Assembly: GCA_964420995.1 (NCBI GenBank)
Contig: CAYQUX010000004.1
Span: 122,747 to 186,746 of the forward strand
Length of the DNA: 64,000 nucleotides
DNA from: Leptolinea sp964420995
GTDB taxonomy: Bacteria > Chloroflexota > Anaerolineae > Anaerolineales > Anaerolineaceae
Direction: 5' to 3'
Shown piece by piece: positions 25,991 to 35,249 of this stretch. Every line of letters begins with the position of its first letter. Positions within the stretch are counted from its first letter, which is position 1. A program made the position numbers and the translations under genes. The notes below the pieces were generated by a model. The model saw only the letters and a list, made by a program, of their open reading frames with translations, was not told where the DNA came from and ran no database searches.

Positions 25991-28384
25991 ATGCAATACG
26001 GTCATTTCGACGATCACGCCCGCGAATATGTCATCACCCGGCCGGACACGCCGGCATCCTGGAGCAATTACCTGGGCAGCACGGAATACGGAGCGATCAT
26101 CACCAATAACGCCGGCGGTTACAGTTTCTACAAATCCGCCGCCCAGGGCCGCTTCCTGCGGCTGCGCTTCAACAACATCCCGCTCGATCAACCCGGGCGT
26201 TACCTTTACCTGCGTGACCGCGAAAACGGCGATTACTGGTCAACATCCTGGCAGCCGGTGGGCAAATCACTGGAAACATACAAATCCACCTGCCGGCACG
26301 GCACCGGTTACACGGTGATCGAATCACACTACGCGGGTATCACCACAAAAACCACCTATTTTGTGCCGCTCGGCCAGCTCTTTGAATACTGGTGGCTGCG
26401 TGTGACCAATACCTCCACCCGGCCGCGTAAACTCTCTTCGTTTTCGTTCTGCGAATTCGCCAACAACTGGGACACGCAGCAGGACCTGGTCAACCTGCAA
26501 TATTCCCTGTTCATTGTCAAAGGGGAGCTGCGTGACGGTCTGCTGCGCATCGCCATCAACGACAACCTGACGACTGACGCGGCGAACTTCATCAACAATG
26601 ACCAGAGCCGCCATGCCTGGATGGGGCTGGCCGGCGCGCCGCTCAGCGGGTACGACACCGACCGGGCGGCCTTTCTTGGAGCGTACCGCGGTTATCACAA
26701 CCCGCTGGTTGTGGAAAAGGGCATCTGTACGGGCAGCAACGCCTACGGTGACAATGCCTGCGGCGTGCTGCAAGCGGACATCGAACTGGCGCCCGGTGAA
26801 AGCCGCGACCTGCTGTTCCTGCTGGGCGTCGGCGAGAGCGGCGGCTTCGGCAAACGCGCCCTGGCTGAATTTGGCACGGTGGAGCGCGCGGAACAGGAGT
26901 TGGATAAACTGAAACGGGCGTACCATGCCGACCTTGAATCGCTTTCGGTTGATACGCCCGACCCGGAATTCAATTCCATGATCAACGTGTGGGCGCCCTA
27001 CAACGCGCAGGTGAGCTTCAACTGGTCGCGCTCCGCCTCGCTGGTGTACAACGGCGAACGCGACGGTCTCGGTTTCCGCGATTCCGTGCAGGATGTGCTG
27101 GGTGTGGTCACCGCCAACCCCGAAAAAGCCCGCCAGCGCCTTGAATTGATGCTCACCGGGCAGGTAGCCAGCGGCGGAGCCATCCCGGTGATCAAACCGT
27201 TTGACCATCACCCCGGCGCGGAACAACCGCCCGCCTCCGAACACTTCCGGTCGGATGACTGCCTGTGGTTCTTCAATGCCGTCCCCGCCTATGTGGCGGA
27301 GACCGGCGATTTGGACTTTTACAACAAAATCCTCCCCTACGCGGATCACGGCGAAGCCACCGTGCTGGGTCATCTGCGCCGCGCCATGGAATTCAACCTG
27401 GAACGCACCGGAATACACGGCCTGCCCTGCGGTCTGGAAGCTGATTGGAACGATTGCCTGAAATTAGGGTATCACGGCGAGAGCCTGTTTGTGGCCTTCC
27501 AGCTCTACCTCGCATTAACCGTGTATTCTGAGGTTTCAACCCGCCTCGGCAAGGAAGGCGAAGCTGCCTGGGCGTTGAAGGAAAGGGACACGCTTCGGGC
27601 CAGTATCCAGAGACATTGCTGGGACGGCAACTGGTTCATCTGGGCGTTCGGGGAAGACGGCACCACCTATGGCACAAAAGAGTACGAGGAAGGTCAGGTC
27701 TACCTGAATACGCAGGTCTGGTCGGTAATCAGCGGCGCGGCGACGCCGGAACAGGCCCGCACCGCCATGCAAACCGTGCATGACCGCCTGGCCACTCCCT
27801 ACGGGCTGATGCTCTCACATCCGCCCTTTATCAAGACATCCATCGAAGTGATGCGCGCCGTGCTGTTCAACCCTGGCATCAAAGAAAACGCGGGCATCTT
27901 CAACCATACCCAGGGCTGGGGGGTGATGGCCGAGTGCATGCTCGGCAACGGTGACCGCGCGTATGAGTATTACCGCGCCTTTATGCCAGCCGCCTACAAC
28001 CAGCATGCCGAGGTGCGTCAGTGCGAACCTTACGTGCAGGCGCAGACCACCTACGCCAGCCTTTCCCCCCGCCCCGGTAACGCGCGCACCTCCTGGCTTA
28101 CCGGTGCCGCCGCCTGGGCGTACTATTCCGCGGTCAACTATATTCTGGGTATCCGCGCCGAAGTGGATGGTCTGCGTATCGATCCGTGCGTTCCCTCCAC
28201 CTGGTCAGGTTTTAAGGCTACACGCAGATTCCGCCGTAAAACCGTGGAATTCGAGGTTCGCAACCCGAATGGGGTATGCCGGGGTATCAAGTCGCTGTGC
28301 TTGAATGGCGATATGGTTGATGGAAATTTGCTAAAGATTGACAGCCTGAGCGCGCAGAATCACATCATCGTCATTATGGGATAG
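25991..28384 (+). CDS. GH94 disaccharide phosphorylase (cellobiose/chitobiose type)
   Basis: A 797-residue glycoside hydrolase family 94 enzyme, which splits a beta-linked disaccharide with phosphate to give a sugar 1-phosphate plus a free sugar. Full-length match by eye to cellobiose and N,N'-diacetylchitobiose phosphorylases: N-terminal YGHFDDHAREYVITRPDTP, NNAGGYSFYKSA and RYLYLRD, then the (alpha/alpha)6 barrel. The general-acid motif is ADWNDCL at 484-490. PWLTG-like SWLTGAAAWAYY and DPCVPSTWSGF are at the C-terminus. No signal peptide, so it acts on imported sugar. Substrate cannot be fixed: signature features of both enzyme types occur. GGGAG lies upstream of the ATG. No linked transporter. 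Confidence 0.92.
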   Translation: MQYGHFDDHAREYVITRPDTPASWSNYLGSTEYGAIITNNAGGYSFYKSAAQGRFLRLRFNNIPLDQPGRYLYLRDRENGDYWSTSWQPVGKSLETYKSTCRHGTGYTVIESHYAGITTKTTYFVPLGQLFEYWWLRVTNTSTRPRKLSSFSFCEFANNWDTQQDLVNLQYSLFIVKGELRDGLLRIAINDNLTTDAANFINNDQSRHAWMGLAGAPLSGYDTDRAAFLGAYRGYHNPLVVEKGICTGSNAYGDNACGVLQADIELAPGESRDLLFLLGVGESGGFGKRALAEFGTVERAEQELDKLKRAYHADLESLSVDTPDPEFNSMINVWAPYNAQVSFNWSRSASLVYNGERDGLGFRDSVQDVLGVVTANPEKARQRLELMLTGQVASGGAIPVIKPFDHHPGAEQPPASEHFRSDDCLWFFNAVPAYVAETGDLDFYNKILPYADHGEATVLGHLRRAMEFNLERTGIHGLPCGLEADWNDCLKLGYHGESLFVAFQLYLALTVYSEVSTRLGKEGEAAWALKERDTLRASIQRHCWDGNWFIWAFGEDGTTYGTKEYEEGQVYLNTQVWSVISGAATPEQARTAMQTVHDRLATPYGLMLSHPPFIKTSIEVMRAVLFNPGIKENAGIFNHTQGWGVMAECMLGNGDRAYEYYRAFMPAAYNQHAEVRQCEPYVQAQTTYASLSPRPGNARTSWLTGAAAWAYYSAVNYILGIRAEVDGLRIDPCVPSTWSGFKATRRFRRKTVEFEVRNPNGVCRGIKSLCLNGDMVDGNLLKIDSLSAQNHIIVIMG

Positions 28385-28410
28385 TTTTTCCGCAATCCCT
28401 GAAAACATAA

Positions 28411-28442
28411 ACACGCGGCCAGATTAATCACTGGCCGCGTGT
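28411..28442 (+). terminator. Terminator after the GH94 gene
   Basis: A perfect 12-bp stem (ACACGCGGCCAG and complement) with an 8-nt loop, then TCTTTCC. Confidence 0.82.
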
Positions 28443-28606
28443 TCTTTCCTATTTCAAACCTGTGATATTGGTGATGATTTCTGAACCAACCTGTGAAAAC
28501 CGTCATGAACTGTTTACATTTCCTTCACAACTTCTATATATCATTTTTGTATAGTAATCCAAAATCTGGTAAATGAAATTCCCATTTGCCTTATTGAAGG
28601 AGACGT

Positions 28607-29260
28607 ATGAACAAAATCGTAAAAATCTTGCTGCTGATACTGGCTGTTATATTGATTGCCGGCGGTGGTTTCTGGAGCGGAACCCAGGTTGCCTACCAGC
28701 AAACGGCCGCCCTGCCCGCACAATCTTCCGCCCCGATCGCCTCACCAACCACCATCGCTCCCGGGTCAAATGGTTCCAACCGGCCGGGAATAAATCCGCA
28801 GATGAACGGTGACAATATGGGTCCACGCGGCAGATTCGGCGGTGAATCATCCAATACCGAACCGGATCAGAACAATTTCAATAACCGGCGGGACGGCATG
28901 TTCGCGCGCACTCCTCGTGAGATGGCAGAAAAGAATGGCGCGAATTTCGGCCCACAGATGATGCGCCGTGACTTCCAATCCCGACCCGCTGCCGGGTTGA
29001 TGATGGATCAGAGAAACAACACAGGCAATAGAGGTCTTTCCATAGGAGGCATGTTCATGGGCGGCGGTATGATGTTGTTTGGTCTGCTTTTCCCGTTGGG
29101 ATTTGCAATTTTGATGGTTTTGGGTATTATTGTTCTGTATCGCATAGTGCGAAAGCCTTCCGTCAATCCAGTCGTCGGAACGGCCGTGTGCGCGAAATGC
29201 GGTGGGTCCATTCAGAACGACTGGAAGCACTGCCCCCACTGTGGGGAATTAATCGGATAA
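28607..29260 (+). CDS. Two-pass membrane protein with C-terminal zinc ribbon
   Basis: A 217-residue protein of unknown function. The N-terminal membrane segment (about 6-27) is followed by an extracytoplasmic, Asn/Gly/Met/Arg-rich low-complexity region (about 35-145). A Gly/Met-rich second segment (about 150-182, GGMMLFGLLFPLGFAILMVLG) returns to the cytoplasm and ends in a zinc ribbon, CAKCGG...CPHCG. A strong AAGGAG ribosome-binding site precedes the ATG. It is flanked by terminators on both sides, so it is transcribed alone. Similar short zinc-ribbon membrane proteins are common in Chloroflexota, as I recall. Confidence 0.75.
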   Translation: MNKIVKILLLILAVILIAGGGFWSGTQVAYQQTAALPAQSSAPIASPTTIAPGSNGSNRPGINPQMNGDNMGPRGRFGGESSNTEPDQNNFNNRRDGMFARTPREMAEKNGANFGPQMMRRDFQSRPAAGLMMDQRNNTGNRGLSIGGMFMGGGMMLFGLLFPLGFAILMVLGIIVLYRIVRKPSVNPVVGTAVCAKCGGSIQNDWKHCPHCGELIG

Positions 29261-29319
29261 ATCCTCCCCTCCCTCTTAATTGGGTTGAAGCCGAACGTAC
29301 TTGACCCAAACCGCTTAAC

Positions 29320-29351
29320 GCAAAAAGGGCATTCTAGAATGCCCTTTTTGC
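29320..29351. terminator. Bidirectional terminator, perfect 32-bp palindrome
   Basis: GCAAAAAGGGCATTCT is followed by its exact complement. The A and T runs inside the stem make it work in both directions, between convergent genes. Confidence 0.92.
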
Positions 29352-29380
29352 TATCTAAATGGAGGGAACCATTCGGAAAT

Positions 29381-30163
29381 TTAGTTTTTCACCCGGTCTG
29401 AAGCCAGCTTGTAACCAAGTCCCTCTCGGGCCAGGATCAACTGCGGGCGGGACGGATCGAGCTCCAATTTTCGGCGAAGCAGGTAAATCACGTACTTAAT
29501 GCGGTTGACTGCTTTGGGGTCATTCTGCCCCCACACCTCTTCCGCGATGGTGGCGTGGTCAACCCAGCGCGGGGTATGCCGCCCCAGGCAGTACAGTACG
29601 TCAAATTCCCGGCGGGCCAGCGCGAAGATATCGCCGCGAATGACAACCTCGCGTGTGTCCGGATCAAGGGTCATATCCAGGTTGGGAAATTCCAGAGAAC
29701 CGGATGGGGGTGTAATCGTGCGTGATCGATTTACCACAGTGTTTACCCGGGCCACAAGTTCTGCCGGGTGGAATGGTTTGGTGATGTAATCGTCCGCGCC
29801 CATCTGCAACCCTTTAACAATATCTTCTTTTTGATTCTTCGCGGAAACGATCACCACCGGAGCGGGGGTCAGCTTCCGAATATTGGCAAAAGCCTCCATA
29901 CCGTCCATATCTGGCATCATTAAATCCAGGAGAATCAGGTCGGGCCAAATGCGGGAAACCTTATCGATGGCCGTCTGACCGCTGTCCGCGCCGGCCACAT
30001 CGATACCGGCGTTGGATAGGATGTATTTCAGCAGGCCAACGGTTTCGGGTTCGTCATCCACAATCATCACCCGCCGGCGTGGGGTAGATTGATCCAACCG
30101 GTCGAGATCCAGGCCTGTGGGTAACGCGGATCTATCGGAATAAGAAGAAGACGCAGTGCTCAT
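29381..30163 (-). CDS. OmpR-family response regulator (orphan)
   Basis: A 260-residue regulator: an unusual Ser-rich N-terminal extension of about 30 residues, then a receiver (acidic D36/D37, phosphoacceptor D80 in LILLDLMMPDMDG, conserved Lys in DDYITKPF). The winged-helix DNA-binding domain (about 160-255) has FALARREFDVLYCL and VNRIKYVIYLLRRKL, ending in GLGYKL. No histidine kinase is adjacent, so its partner is encoded elsewhere. Monocistronic, with a shared terminator. Confidence 0.93.
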   Translation of the reverse strand: MSTASSSYSDRSALPTGLDLDRLDQSTPRRRVMIVDDEPETVGLLKYILSNAGIDVAGADSGQTAIDKVSRIWPDLILLDLMMPDMDGMEAFANIRKLTPAPVVIVSAKNQKEDIVKGLQMGADDYITKPFHPAELVARVNTVVNRSRTITPPSGSLEFPNLDMTLDPDTREVVIRGDIFALARREFDVLYCLGRHTPRWVDHATIAEEVWGQNDPKAVNRIKYVIYLLRRKLELDPSRPQLILAREGLGYKLASDRVKN

Positions 30164-30351
30164 ATTTCATCGTCCTTTCCTGAATGGGGCGGAAGCGACC
30201 TTAAGGAAGTTACCTTGTAAATTTGTCGATTCGCTCCAACCATACAACGACTTGATGGTTACATTGCTGTAACATCAACATTAGTCTAATCGATTCACCG
30301 GTCAATTTCAAGCGTGAAGAATCATTTTTAAGGAAAACGGTGGTATTTCGG

Positions 30352-30807
30352 TTAGATACTGGATAATTCCTGCTTTTTCCCGATCCAGCGCACCCGTGGA
30401 ACCAAACCAACCTGGTTGACAGCCATCGCCAGGCGTCGGTCGTAGGTCCACAATTCTTTATCCAGCTTCTCAGCCAGCGCCAGGTAATGCGGATCGCTTC
30501 CCAGCGGGAGGACGTAGCGTTCCGACATTTGCAGCGCGCGGATGTGCAGATCGGGTTCATCAACCAGATGTACAGGCAGCGAACGACAGGATGCCATTAC
30601 CGCCTGCACCGTTCGTACACTCAACACCCCCTGCCGAACGTAGGCGGACAGGATATTGGCAATATCATAGAAAAGCAGCGAAGGCGCCAGAATTCGTTTA
30701 TCTTCACGCTCCCAGCGGTCCCACAATGTTTTGATGGCGTTATTGCGTGGGAACGCCGTTAGCTGCAATACCGGGCCGGGATCAATACAAATGATCTGAC
30801 TGCTCAT
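30352..30807 (-). CDS. PIN-domain toxin (VapC-like)
   Basis: A 151-residue PIN-fold nuclease, predicted to be the RNA-cleaving toxin of a type II pair. Acidic positions: D9 (ICIDPGPVL), D48 where most VapC have Glu (LLFYDIANIL), D105 (GSDPHYLALAEKL) and D123 (TYDRRLA). The Glu-to-Asp change at the second site may alter activity. Its 5' end overlaps the antitoxin gene by 26 bp, so expression should be coupled. Confidence 0.88.
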   Translation of the reverse strand: MSSQIICIDPGPVLQLTAFPRNNAIKTLWDRWEREDKRILAPSLLFYDIANILSAYVRQGVLSVRTVQAVMASCRSLPVHLVDEPDLHIRALQMSERYVLPLGSDPHYLALAEKLDKELWTYDRRLAMAVNQVGLVPRVRWIGKKQELSSI

Positions 30808-31078
30808 TTTGATCCTCCCGCAACTCGGTCAACACCTCTTCAGGGAGCGGCAGCAGCCGCCCGGCCAGGTCTTGTTTGACAAACTCCCGCGATTGACTGA
30901 CCAGTGTACGCCAATCCGGCGGTTTATCGAGCGCGCTCAGGCGGTCATACTGGTCTTTGGATAGCAATACGGCGAAGGGTTGACCGTCGCGTTCAATAAA
31001 TACCGGCTCGCGCCGCGCGGATTGAAATAACTCCCCCAGGTGTACTCTGGCATACGTGGCGGTTACGGAAACAGACAT
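30782..31078 (-). CDS. Phd/YefM-family antitoxin
   Basis: A 98-residue antitoxin. The N-terminal DNA-binding part (about 1-50) has the family pattern TYARVHLGELFQSARREPVFIERDGQPFAVLLS. The C-terminal acidic tail (about 60-98) should bind and neutralise the PIN toxin. First gene of the pair, with an inverted repeat over its promoter that fits autoregulation by the complex. Confidence 0.9.
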   Translation of the reverse strand: MSVSVTATYARVHLGELFQSARREPVFIERDGQPFAVLLSKDQYDRLSALDKPPDWRTLVSQSREFVKQDLAGRLLPLPEEVLTELREDQNEQSDHLY

Positions 31079-31099
31079 GCGAAATCCTTCTCCACAGGT

Positions 31100-31152
31100 T
31101 GATTAATTAATACATTAATCATTATTATAAACAAGCGGAGAAAATACAACAA
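31100..31152 (-). promoter_or_regulatory. Toxin-antitoxin promoter and operator
   Basis: On the minus strand, -35 TTGTTG (31147-31152), a 17-base spacer and -10 TATAAT (31124-31129). Just downstream is an inverted repeat, TGATTAAT, six bases, ATTAATCA (31100-31121), placed to block transcription. Confidence 0.72.
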
Positions 31153-31240
31153 GCCATTTATGTTTTTACATGGACGGCTTAATGCAATGTCTATACCAAA
31201 CCCGATCTTCCCATTTAAAAATTTTTATGCTACACTAGCA

Positions 31241-31258
31241 TTCCAAAACGTTTTGGAA
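31241..31258. promoter_or_regulatory. LacI-family operator
   Basis: Perfect 18-bp palindrome TTCCAAAACGTTTTGGAA, with the central CG typical of LacI/GalR operators, ends six bases before the regulator ATG. It should mediate autorepression, and through read-through it may govern the downstream genes. Confidence 0.9.
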
Positions 31259-31263
31259 AACTT

Positions 31264-32277
31264 ATGAGAATAACAATCCGTGACGTTGCTCAAAAAACAA
31301 ATCTCTCCATTACCACCGTATCCCGCGCGCTGGACGGCTACGATGATGTTGCCGAAGAAACTCGTCAGACCATCATTCGCACCGCTTTGGAAATGGGATA
31401 CACACCGAACAGAGCCGCCCGGCAGCTGCGCCGCCAGCGAACGGATACATTCGGATATATCCTTCCCGCCTCAAGCTCTGGTCTGGCGGATCCTTTCTTC
31501 TCGGAATTTATCGCCGGTCTGGCAGATGAAACTGCCGCCAGAAACCTTGACCTGTTGATCAGTACGGCTGACCAATCCAGTGAAGGAGAAAAGCGACAAT
31601 ACCAGCGCTGGGCTCAATCCGGGAAGGTGGATGGGATTATCCTCAACCGGATATTGATGGAAGATTGGCGCATTGGTTTTCTCAAGAGTCAGACCACCCC
31701 CTTTGTATCTCTTGAAAAACCCGAAAATGGTGAGGTTTTCCATGGCATTGAAGTTGATCCTCGCCCCGCAATACTGGAGTTGATGGAACACCTGGTGAAC
31801 CTTGGGCACAGCCGTATCGCCTATATCGGCACAAAAGCCCCTCTAAAAATTAACCACGATCGCAAGAACGCTTACATTCAAGGCCTCACAAAAGCAAACA
31901 TCGCCATCGATCCAGCGATAATGGTTGGCACCGTCTTGACGTCTGTTGGCGGATATGAAGCGGCAGGTGAATTATTAGATCTTTCATTACCGCCAACAGC
32001 CATTTTCTGTGTGAATGATCTGACCGCCATTGGCGCCATGCATGCTGTCCATCAACGTGGATTGAAAGTTGGCCGTGATATCGCGATTGCCGGCTTTGAC
32101 GGCATATCTGACACCGCCCATACCCAACCCGGGCTGACCACAATTGACCAGCCGGTTTACCAAATTGGCCGCAGACTGGTTTCCATTCTTGAAAATTTGA
32201 TCAGTGGACAACCCGATGACACTCTGGCGGAAACCATACAACCACGCCTGGTTCTGCGTGGATCAACGGGTGATTAA
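31264..32277 (+). CDS. LacI-family transcription regulator
   Basis: A 337-residue repressor. The HTH and hinge fill residues 1-58 (IRDVAQKTNLSITTVSRALDGYDDVAEE, quoted in part: VAQKTNLSITTVSRAL). The ligand-binding domain is the periplasmic-binding-protein fold (about 62-330), ending FDGISDTAHTQPGLTTID. The usual ligand of such domains is a sugar or sugar phosphate. It is the first gene of the unusual cluster 31.2-36.7 kb: the next start is 52 bp after its stop on the same strand. Confidence 0.95.
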   Translation: MRITIRDVAQKTNLSITTVSRALDGYDDVAEETRQTIIRTALEMGYTPNRAARQLRRQRTDTFGYILPASSSGLADPFFSEFIAGLADETAARNLDLLISTADQSSEGEKRQYQRWAQSGKVDGIILNRILMEDWRIGFLKSQTTPFVSLEKPENGEVFHGIEVDPRPAILELMEHLVNLGHSRIAYIGTKAPLKINHDRKNAYIQGLTKANIAIDPAIMVGTVLTSVGGYEAAGELLDLSLPPTAIFCVNDLTAIGAMHAVHQRGLKVGRDIAIAGFDGISDTAHTQPGLTTIDQPVYQIGRRLVSILENLISGQPDDTLAETIQPRLVLRGSTGD

Positions 32278-32329
32278 TCTCCAATTTATTACCCATTGGC
32301 TGCCCGGGGCAGCCGGAAAGGAGATATCC

Positions 32330-34003
32330 ATGACCAAAAAAATTATCGCCGGTGCCCTGGGGGAGTGTGTGCATGTTGCCGGTGTATCCAATTTTCTCCG
32401 CCTGGCTGATTCCGCCGGGTGGCAAACCCGTTTCCTTGGGCCGGCTGTGCCGATCAAAACGTTCCTGCAGGAAGTGGAAAAAGAGTCCATGGATCTAAAA
32501 GAAGGTGGTGAACTGCTTGTTGGCATATCCTACCGCCTTACTCCTGAAACCGGCGAACGTCTGCTGGGTGAATTCGCGGAAGAGGCCTCTTCATTGCACG
32601 AAAAAGGAGTACGGTTCGTTTTTGGCGGTACGCCGCCAGTTGTTGAAAAAGCTCGAAATCTGCAGTTTTTTGAACAGTGCTTTGATGGCAGCGAAAGTGC
32701 CGAACGGGTCCTTGCCTATTTAAGAGGGCTACCCGCCACAGAAGCGACAGAAACGGATTTTCCCCAGCGCACAGTAGATCGCATTCTCTGGCGGAAACCC
32801 TTCCCCATACTGCGACATCATTTCGGATTGCCCACCATGGAAGAGACTATGGAAGGGATCAAGAAGATCGCGGATGCCCAGGCGCTTGACCTGATCTCGC
32901 TTGGAACCGACCAGGACGCTCAGGAAAACTTTTTCCATCCTGAACGACAAGATCCGCGACGGCGTGGAGCCGGTGGTGTCCCAGTGCGTTCCGCGGAAGA
33001 TTTTGAAAAGTTATACAATGCCAGCCGAACTGGCAATTACCCTTTGCTCCGTGCCTATTCGGGTACAGATGATTTTATCCAGTATGCCGAGTTGTTAACC
33101 CGTACGATCCACAACGCATGGTGCGCCATCCCACTTTTCTGGTTCAACCAAATGGACGGCCGCGGACCCTGGGATCTGAAAGGTTCGATCTTTGAACACC
33201 AGAGGGTAATGGCCTGGTATGGAGCACGCGATATTCCGGTTGAACTGAATGAACCCCACCACTGGGGTATGCGCGACGCGTCTGATGTGGTCTTCACCAC
33301 CGCGGCATACCTGGCAGCCTATAACGCAAAACAATTCGGGGTAAAAGACTATATCGCCCAGATGATGTTCAATAGTCCACCCGGGTTGAGCGATGCCATG
33401 GATCTTGCAAAAATGCTGGCTGTATTGGAATTGATTCACCCGCTGGAAGATGCCAATTTCCATATTTGGCGGCAAACACGCATCGGCTTGTTATCGCATC
33501 CGCTTGATCCAGACGCAGCCCGTGGTCATCTGGCAGCCGCCACCTATCTGCAAATGAGCTTAAAGCCGGATATTTATCACATTGTTGGGCACACCGAAGC
33601 CCATCACGCAGCTACGGCTGATGATGTCATCGAAGCCAGCAAAATTGTGAAACGCGCCATAACCAATGCTCTTGGGGTGCCAGATATGACCCAGGCACCG
33701 GAAGTACAAACCCGAAAGGAATTCCTGAAAAAGGAAACCGGTTTTCTGCTGCAAAAGATCCAATCGATGGCTCCCGATGACGTTACCGATCCTCTGACCG
33801 ATCCATCAACGTTGGCAAAAGCCGTTACCACCGGTCTTCTTGATGCGCCTCAATTGAAGAACAATCCGTTTGGACTTGGCCGCGTCCGCACCCGCATCAT
33901 CAGGGGAGCCTGTGTTGAAGTCGATGAAAAAGGTGAACCTGTTTCGAAATCAGAGAAAGCCAATTTGGAATTACTTTTCGATATGAAAGGAAATCAATTA
34001 TGA
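32330..34003 (+). CDS. B12-binding / glutamate-mutase-E-like fusion protein
   Basis: A 557-residue protein. Residues 1-130 look like a cobalamin-binding Rossmann domain: the base-off motif reads C13-V-H15-V-A-G18, so the lower-ligand His and Gly are present but the usual Asp two before the His is Cys. The following GISYR and FGGTPP (98-103) sit where the SxL and GG motifs belong. From about 190 on it resembles the catalytic barrel of glutamate mutase subunit E: LLRAYSGTDDF, SIFEHQRVMAWYGARDIPVE, and near the C-terminus KAVTTGLLDAPQ, similar to the KAFETGVMDIP region. In known enzymes the two parts are separate subunits (GlmS and GlmE). GGAAAGGAG precedes ATG 32330. No B12 riboswitch was seen. 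The stop overlaps the next start by four bases. Confidence 0.72.
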   Translation: MTKKIIAGALGECVHVAGVSNFLRLADSAGWQTRFLGPAVPIKTFLQEVEKESMDLKEGGELLVGISYRLTPETGERLLGEFAEEASSLHEKGVRFVFGGTPPVVEKARNLQFFEQCFDGSESAERVLAYLRGLPATEATETDFPQRTVDRILWRKPFPILRHHFGLPTMEETMEGIKKIADAQALDLISLGTDQDAQENFFHPERQDPRRRGAGGVPVRSAEDFEKLYNASRTGNYPLLRAYSGTDDFIQYAELLTRTIHNAWCAIPLFWFNQMDGRGPWDLKGSIFEHQRVMAWYGARDIPVELNEPHHWGMRDASDVVFTTAAYLAAYNAKQFGVKDYIAQMMFNSPPGLSDAMDLAKMLAVLELIHPLEDANFHIWRQTRIGLLSHPLDPDAARGHLAAATYLQMSLKPDIYHIVGHTEAHHAATADDVIEASKIVKRAITNALGVPDMTQAPEVQTRKEFLKKETGFLLQKIQSMAPDDVTDPLTDPSTLAKAVTTGLLDAPQLKNNPFGLGRVRTRIIRGACVEVDEKGEPVSKSEKANLELLFDMKGNQL

Positions 34004-35106
34004 AAAAAGCAGAACGATTTACCGTTCTTGGGGCAGGACACGGTGGTAAAGCAATGGCCGCCCATTTGGCTTTGCTGGGTGTTGACGTGGCTTTATGGAA
34101 CCGAACTTTTGACCATATTTCCGTAGTGAAAAAACGCAAAGGTATCGAGCTGGAAAGTGTGGAAGGTGGTGTTCATGGTTTCGGAAAAATCAACCTTGTC
34201 ACCTCGGATATTAAAGAAGCCATCGATCATGCCCAGGTCATCATGGTCGTCCTGCCTTCATCAGCCCATGCGGAGATTGCCCAACTCACCGCACCTCACC
34301 TGAAAGATGGACAGATCGTCATTTTGCACCCCGGTCGAACCCTGGGCGCTGTTGAATTTGCCAAGGTAATCCGTGACTCTGGTTGCACCACCGATGTAAC
34401 CGTCGCTGAAGCCGAAACGTTCATTTATGCCAGCCGGTCCGATGGCCCCGCCCAGGCGCGGATATTCAGGATCAAGGAAGCCGTTCCTCTGGCCGCGCTC
34501 CCTTCCACGCGCAATGAATTGGTCTTACAGGCCATTGAAGATGTCTACCCGCAATATATCGATGGCGTGGATGTTCTAAACACCAGTCTGAACAACATGG
34601 GTGCCATTTTCCATCCCGCTCTAACCTTGCTCAACGCCGGCTGGATAGAGCATACACATGGAGACTACCAGTTCTATATCGATGGTGTCACCCCGTCAGT
34701 TGCCCGCATGCTCGAAGTACTCGACCGGGAAAGGGTAACCGTAGCCTCGTCCATTGGCATTCGAGCGCGCACAGCGCTTGAATGGCTGCAACTGGCCTAT
34801 GACACCACCGGAGAAGACCTGCATGAAGCCATCCACAATCAGCCTGGTTACTACGGTATCAAGGCACCCATGACCCTGAATCACCGGTATATTTTTGAAG
34901 ATGTACCCATGAGTCTGGTTCCCATCGCGTCATTGGGCAAACGATATGGTGTCAGCGTGCGTGGAATGGAGAGCATCATCCGCATCGGCAGCATCATCCA
35001 TCGCACAGACTACTGGCGGCGCGGCCGAACTGTGGAACGCCTTGGGCTGGATAACTGGAGCGTGAGTGAATTGACCCGCTTTGTACGCGAAGGGGTAATT
35101 GAGTAG
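34000..35106 (+). CDS. NAD(P)-octopine dehydrogenase-family protein
   Basis: A 368-residue protein with an N-terminal Rossmann dinucleotide-binding domain (LGAGHGGKAMAAHLA, GxGxxG at 11-16) and a C-terminal octopine-dehydrogenase helical domain (about 185-330: NTSLNNMGAIFHPALTLLNAG with the conserved His, then HTHGDYQFYIDGVTPSVA). Family members reductively join an amino acid to a 2-keto acid, or run the reverse. It starts inside the stop codon of the mutase-like gene (ATGA), so the two should be made in fixed ratio. Substrate unknown. Confidence 0.87.
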   Translation: MKKAERFTVLGAGHGGKAMAAHLALLGVDVALWNRTFDHISVVKKRKGIELESVEGGVHGFGKINLVTSDIKEAIDHAQVIMVVLPSSAHAEIAQLTAPHLKDGQIVILHPGRTLGAVEFAKVIRDSGCTTDVTVAEAETFIYASRSDGPAQARIFRIKEAVPLAALPSTRNELVLQAIEDVYPQYIDGVDVLNTSLNNMGAIFHPALTLLNAGWIEHTHGDYQFYIDGVTPSVARMLEVLDRERVTVASSIGIRARTALEWLQLAYDTTGEDLHEAIHNQPGYYGIKAPMTLNHRYIFEDVPMSLVPIASLGKRYGVSVRGMESIIRIGSIIHRTDYWRRGRTVERLGLDNWSVSELTRFVREGVIE

Positions 35107-35249
35107 ACACATGTTTGAGCAGAGCTTTCGACGGTGATTCGCGGTTTTTTTATAAACAAACACACCAAAAGATCACTAGTTCAGCCGTCAAATCTTGTAT
35201 TATGCCCGTATGGCAAATTGAGTCGACCGGCGGCTGTAAGGAGGAAAAA

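Noticed and set aside
26324..27418. 364-residue frame on the minus strand inside the GH94 gene
   Set aside because: The GH94 protein is conserved along its whole length; the antisense frame is a side effect of high-GC codon use.
32278..32329. Cobalamin riboswitch before the B12-domain gene
   Set aside because: The gap is only 52 bp and has no B12-box-like sequence; neither has the region before the LacI gene.
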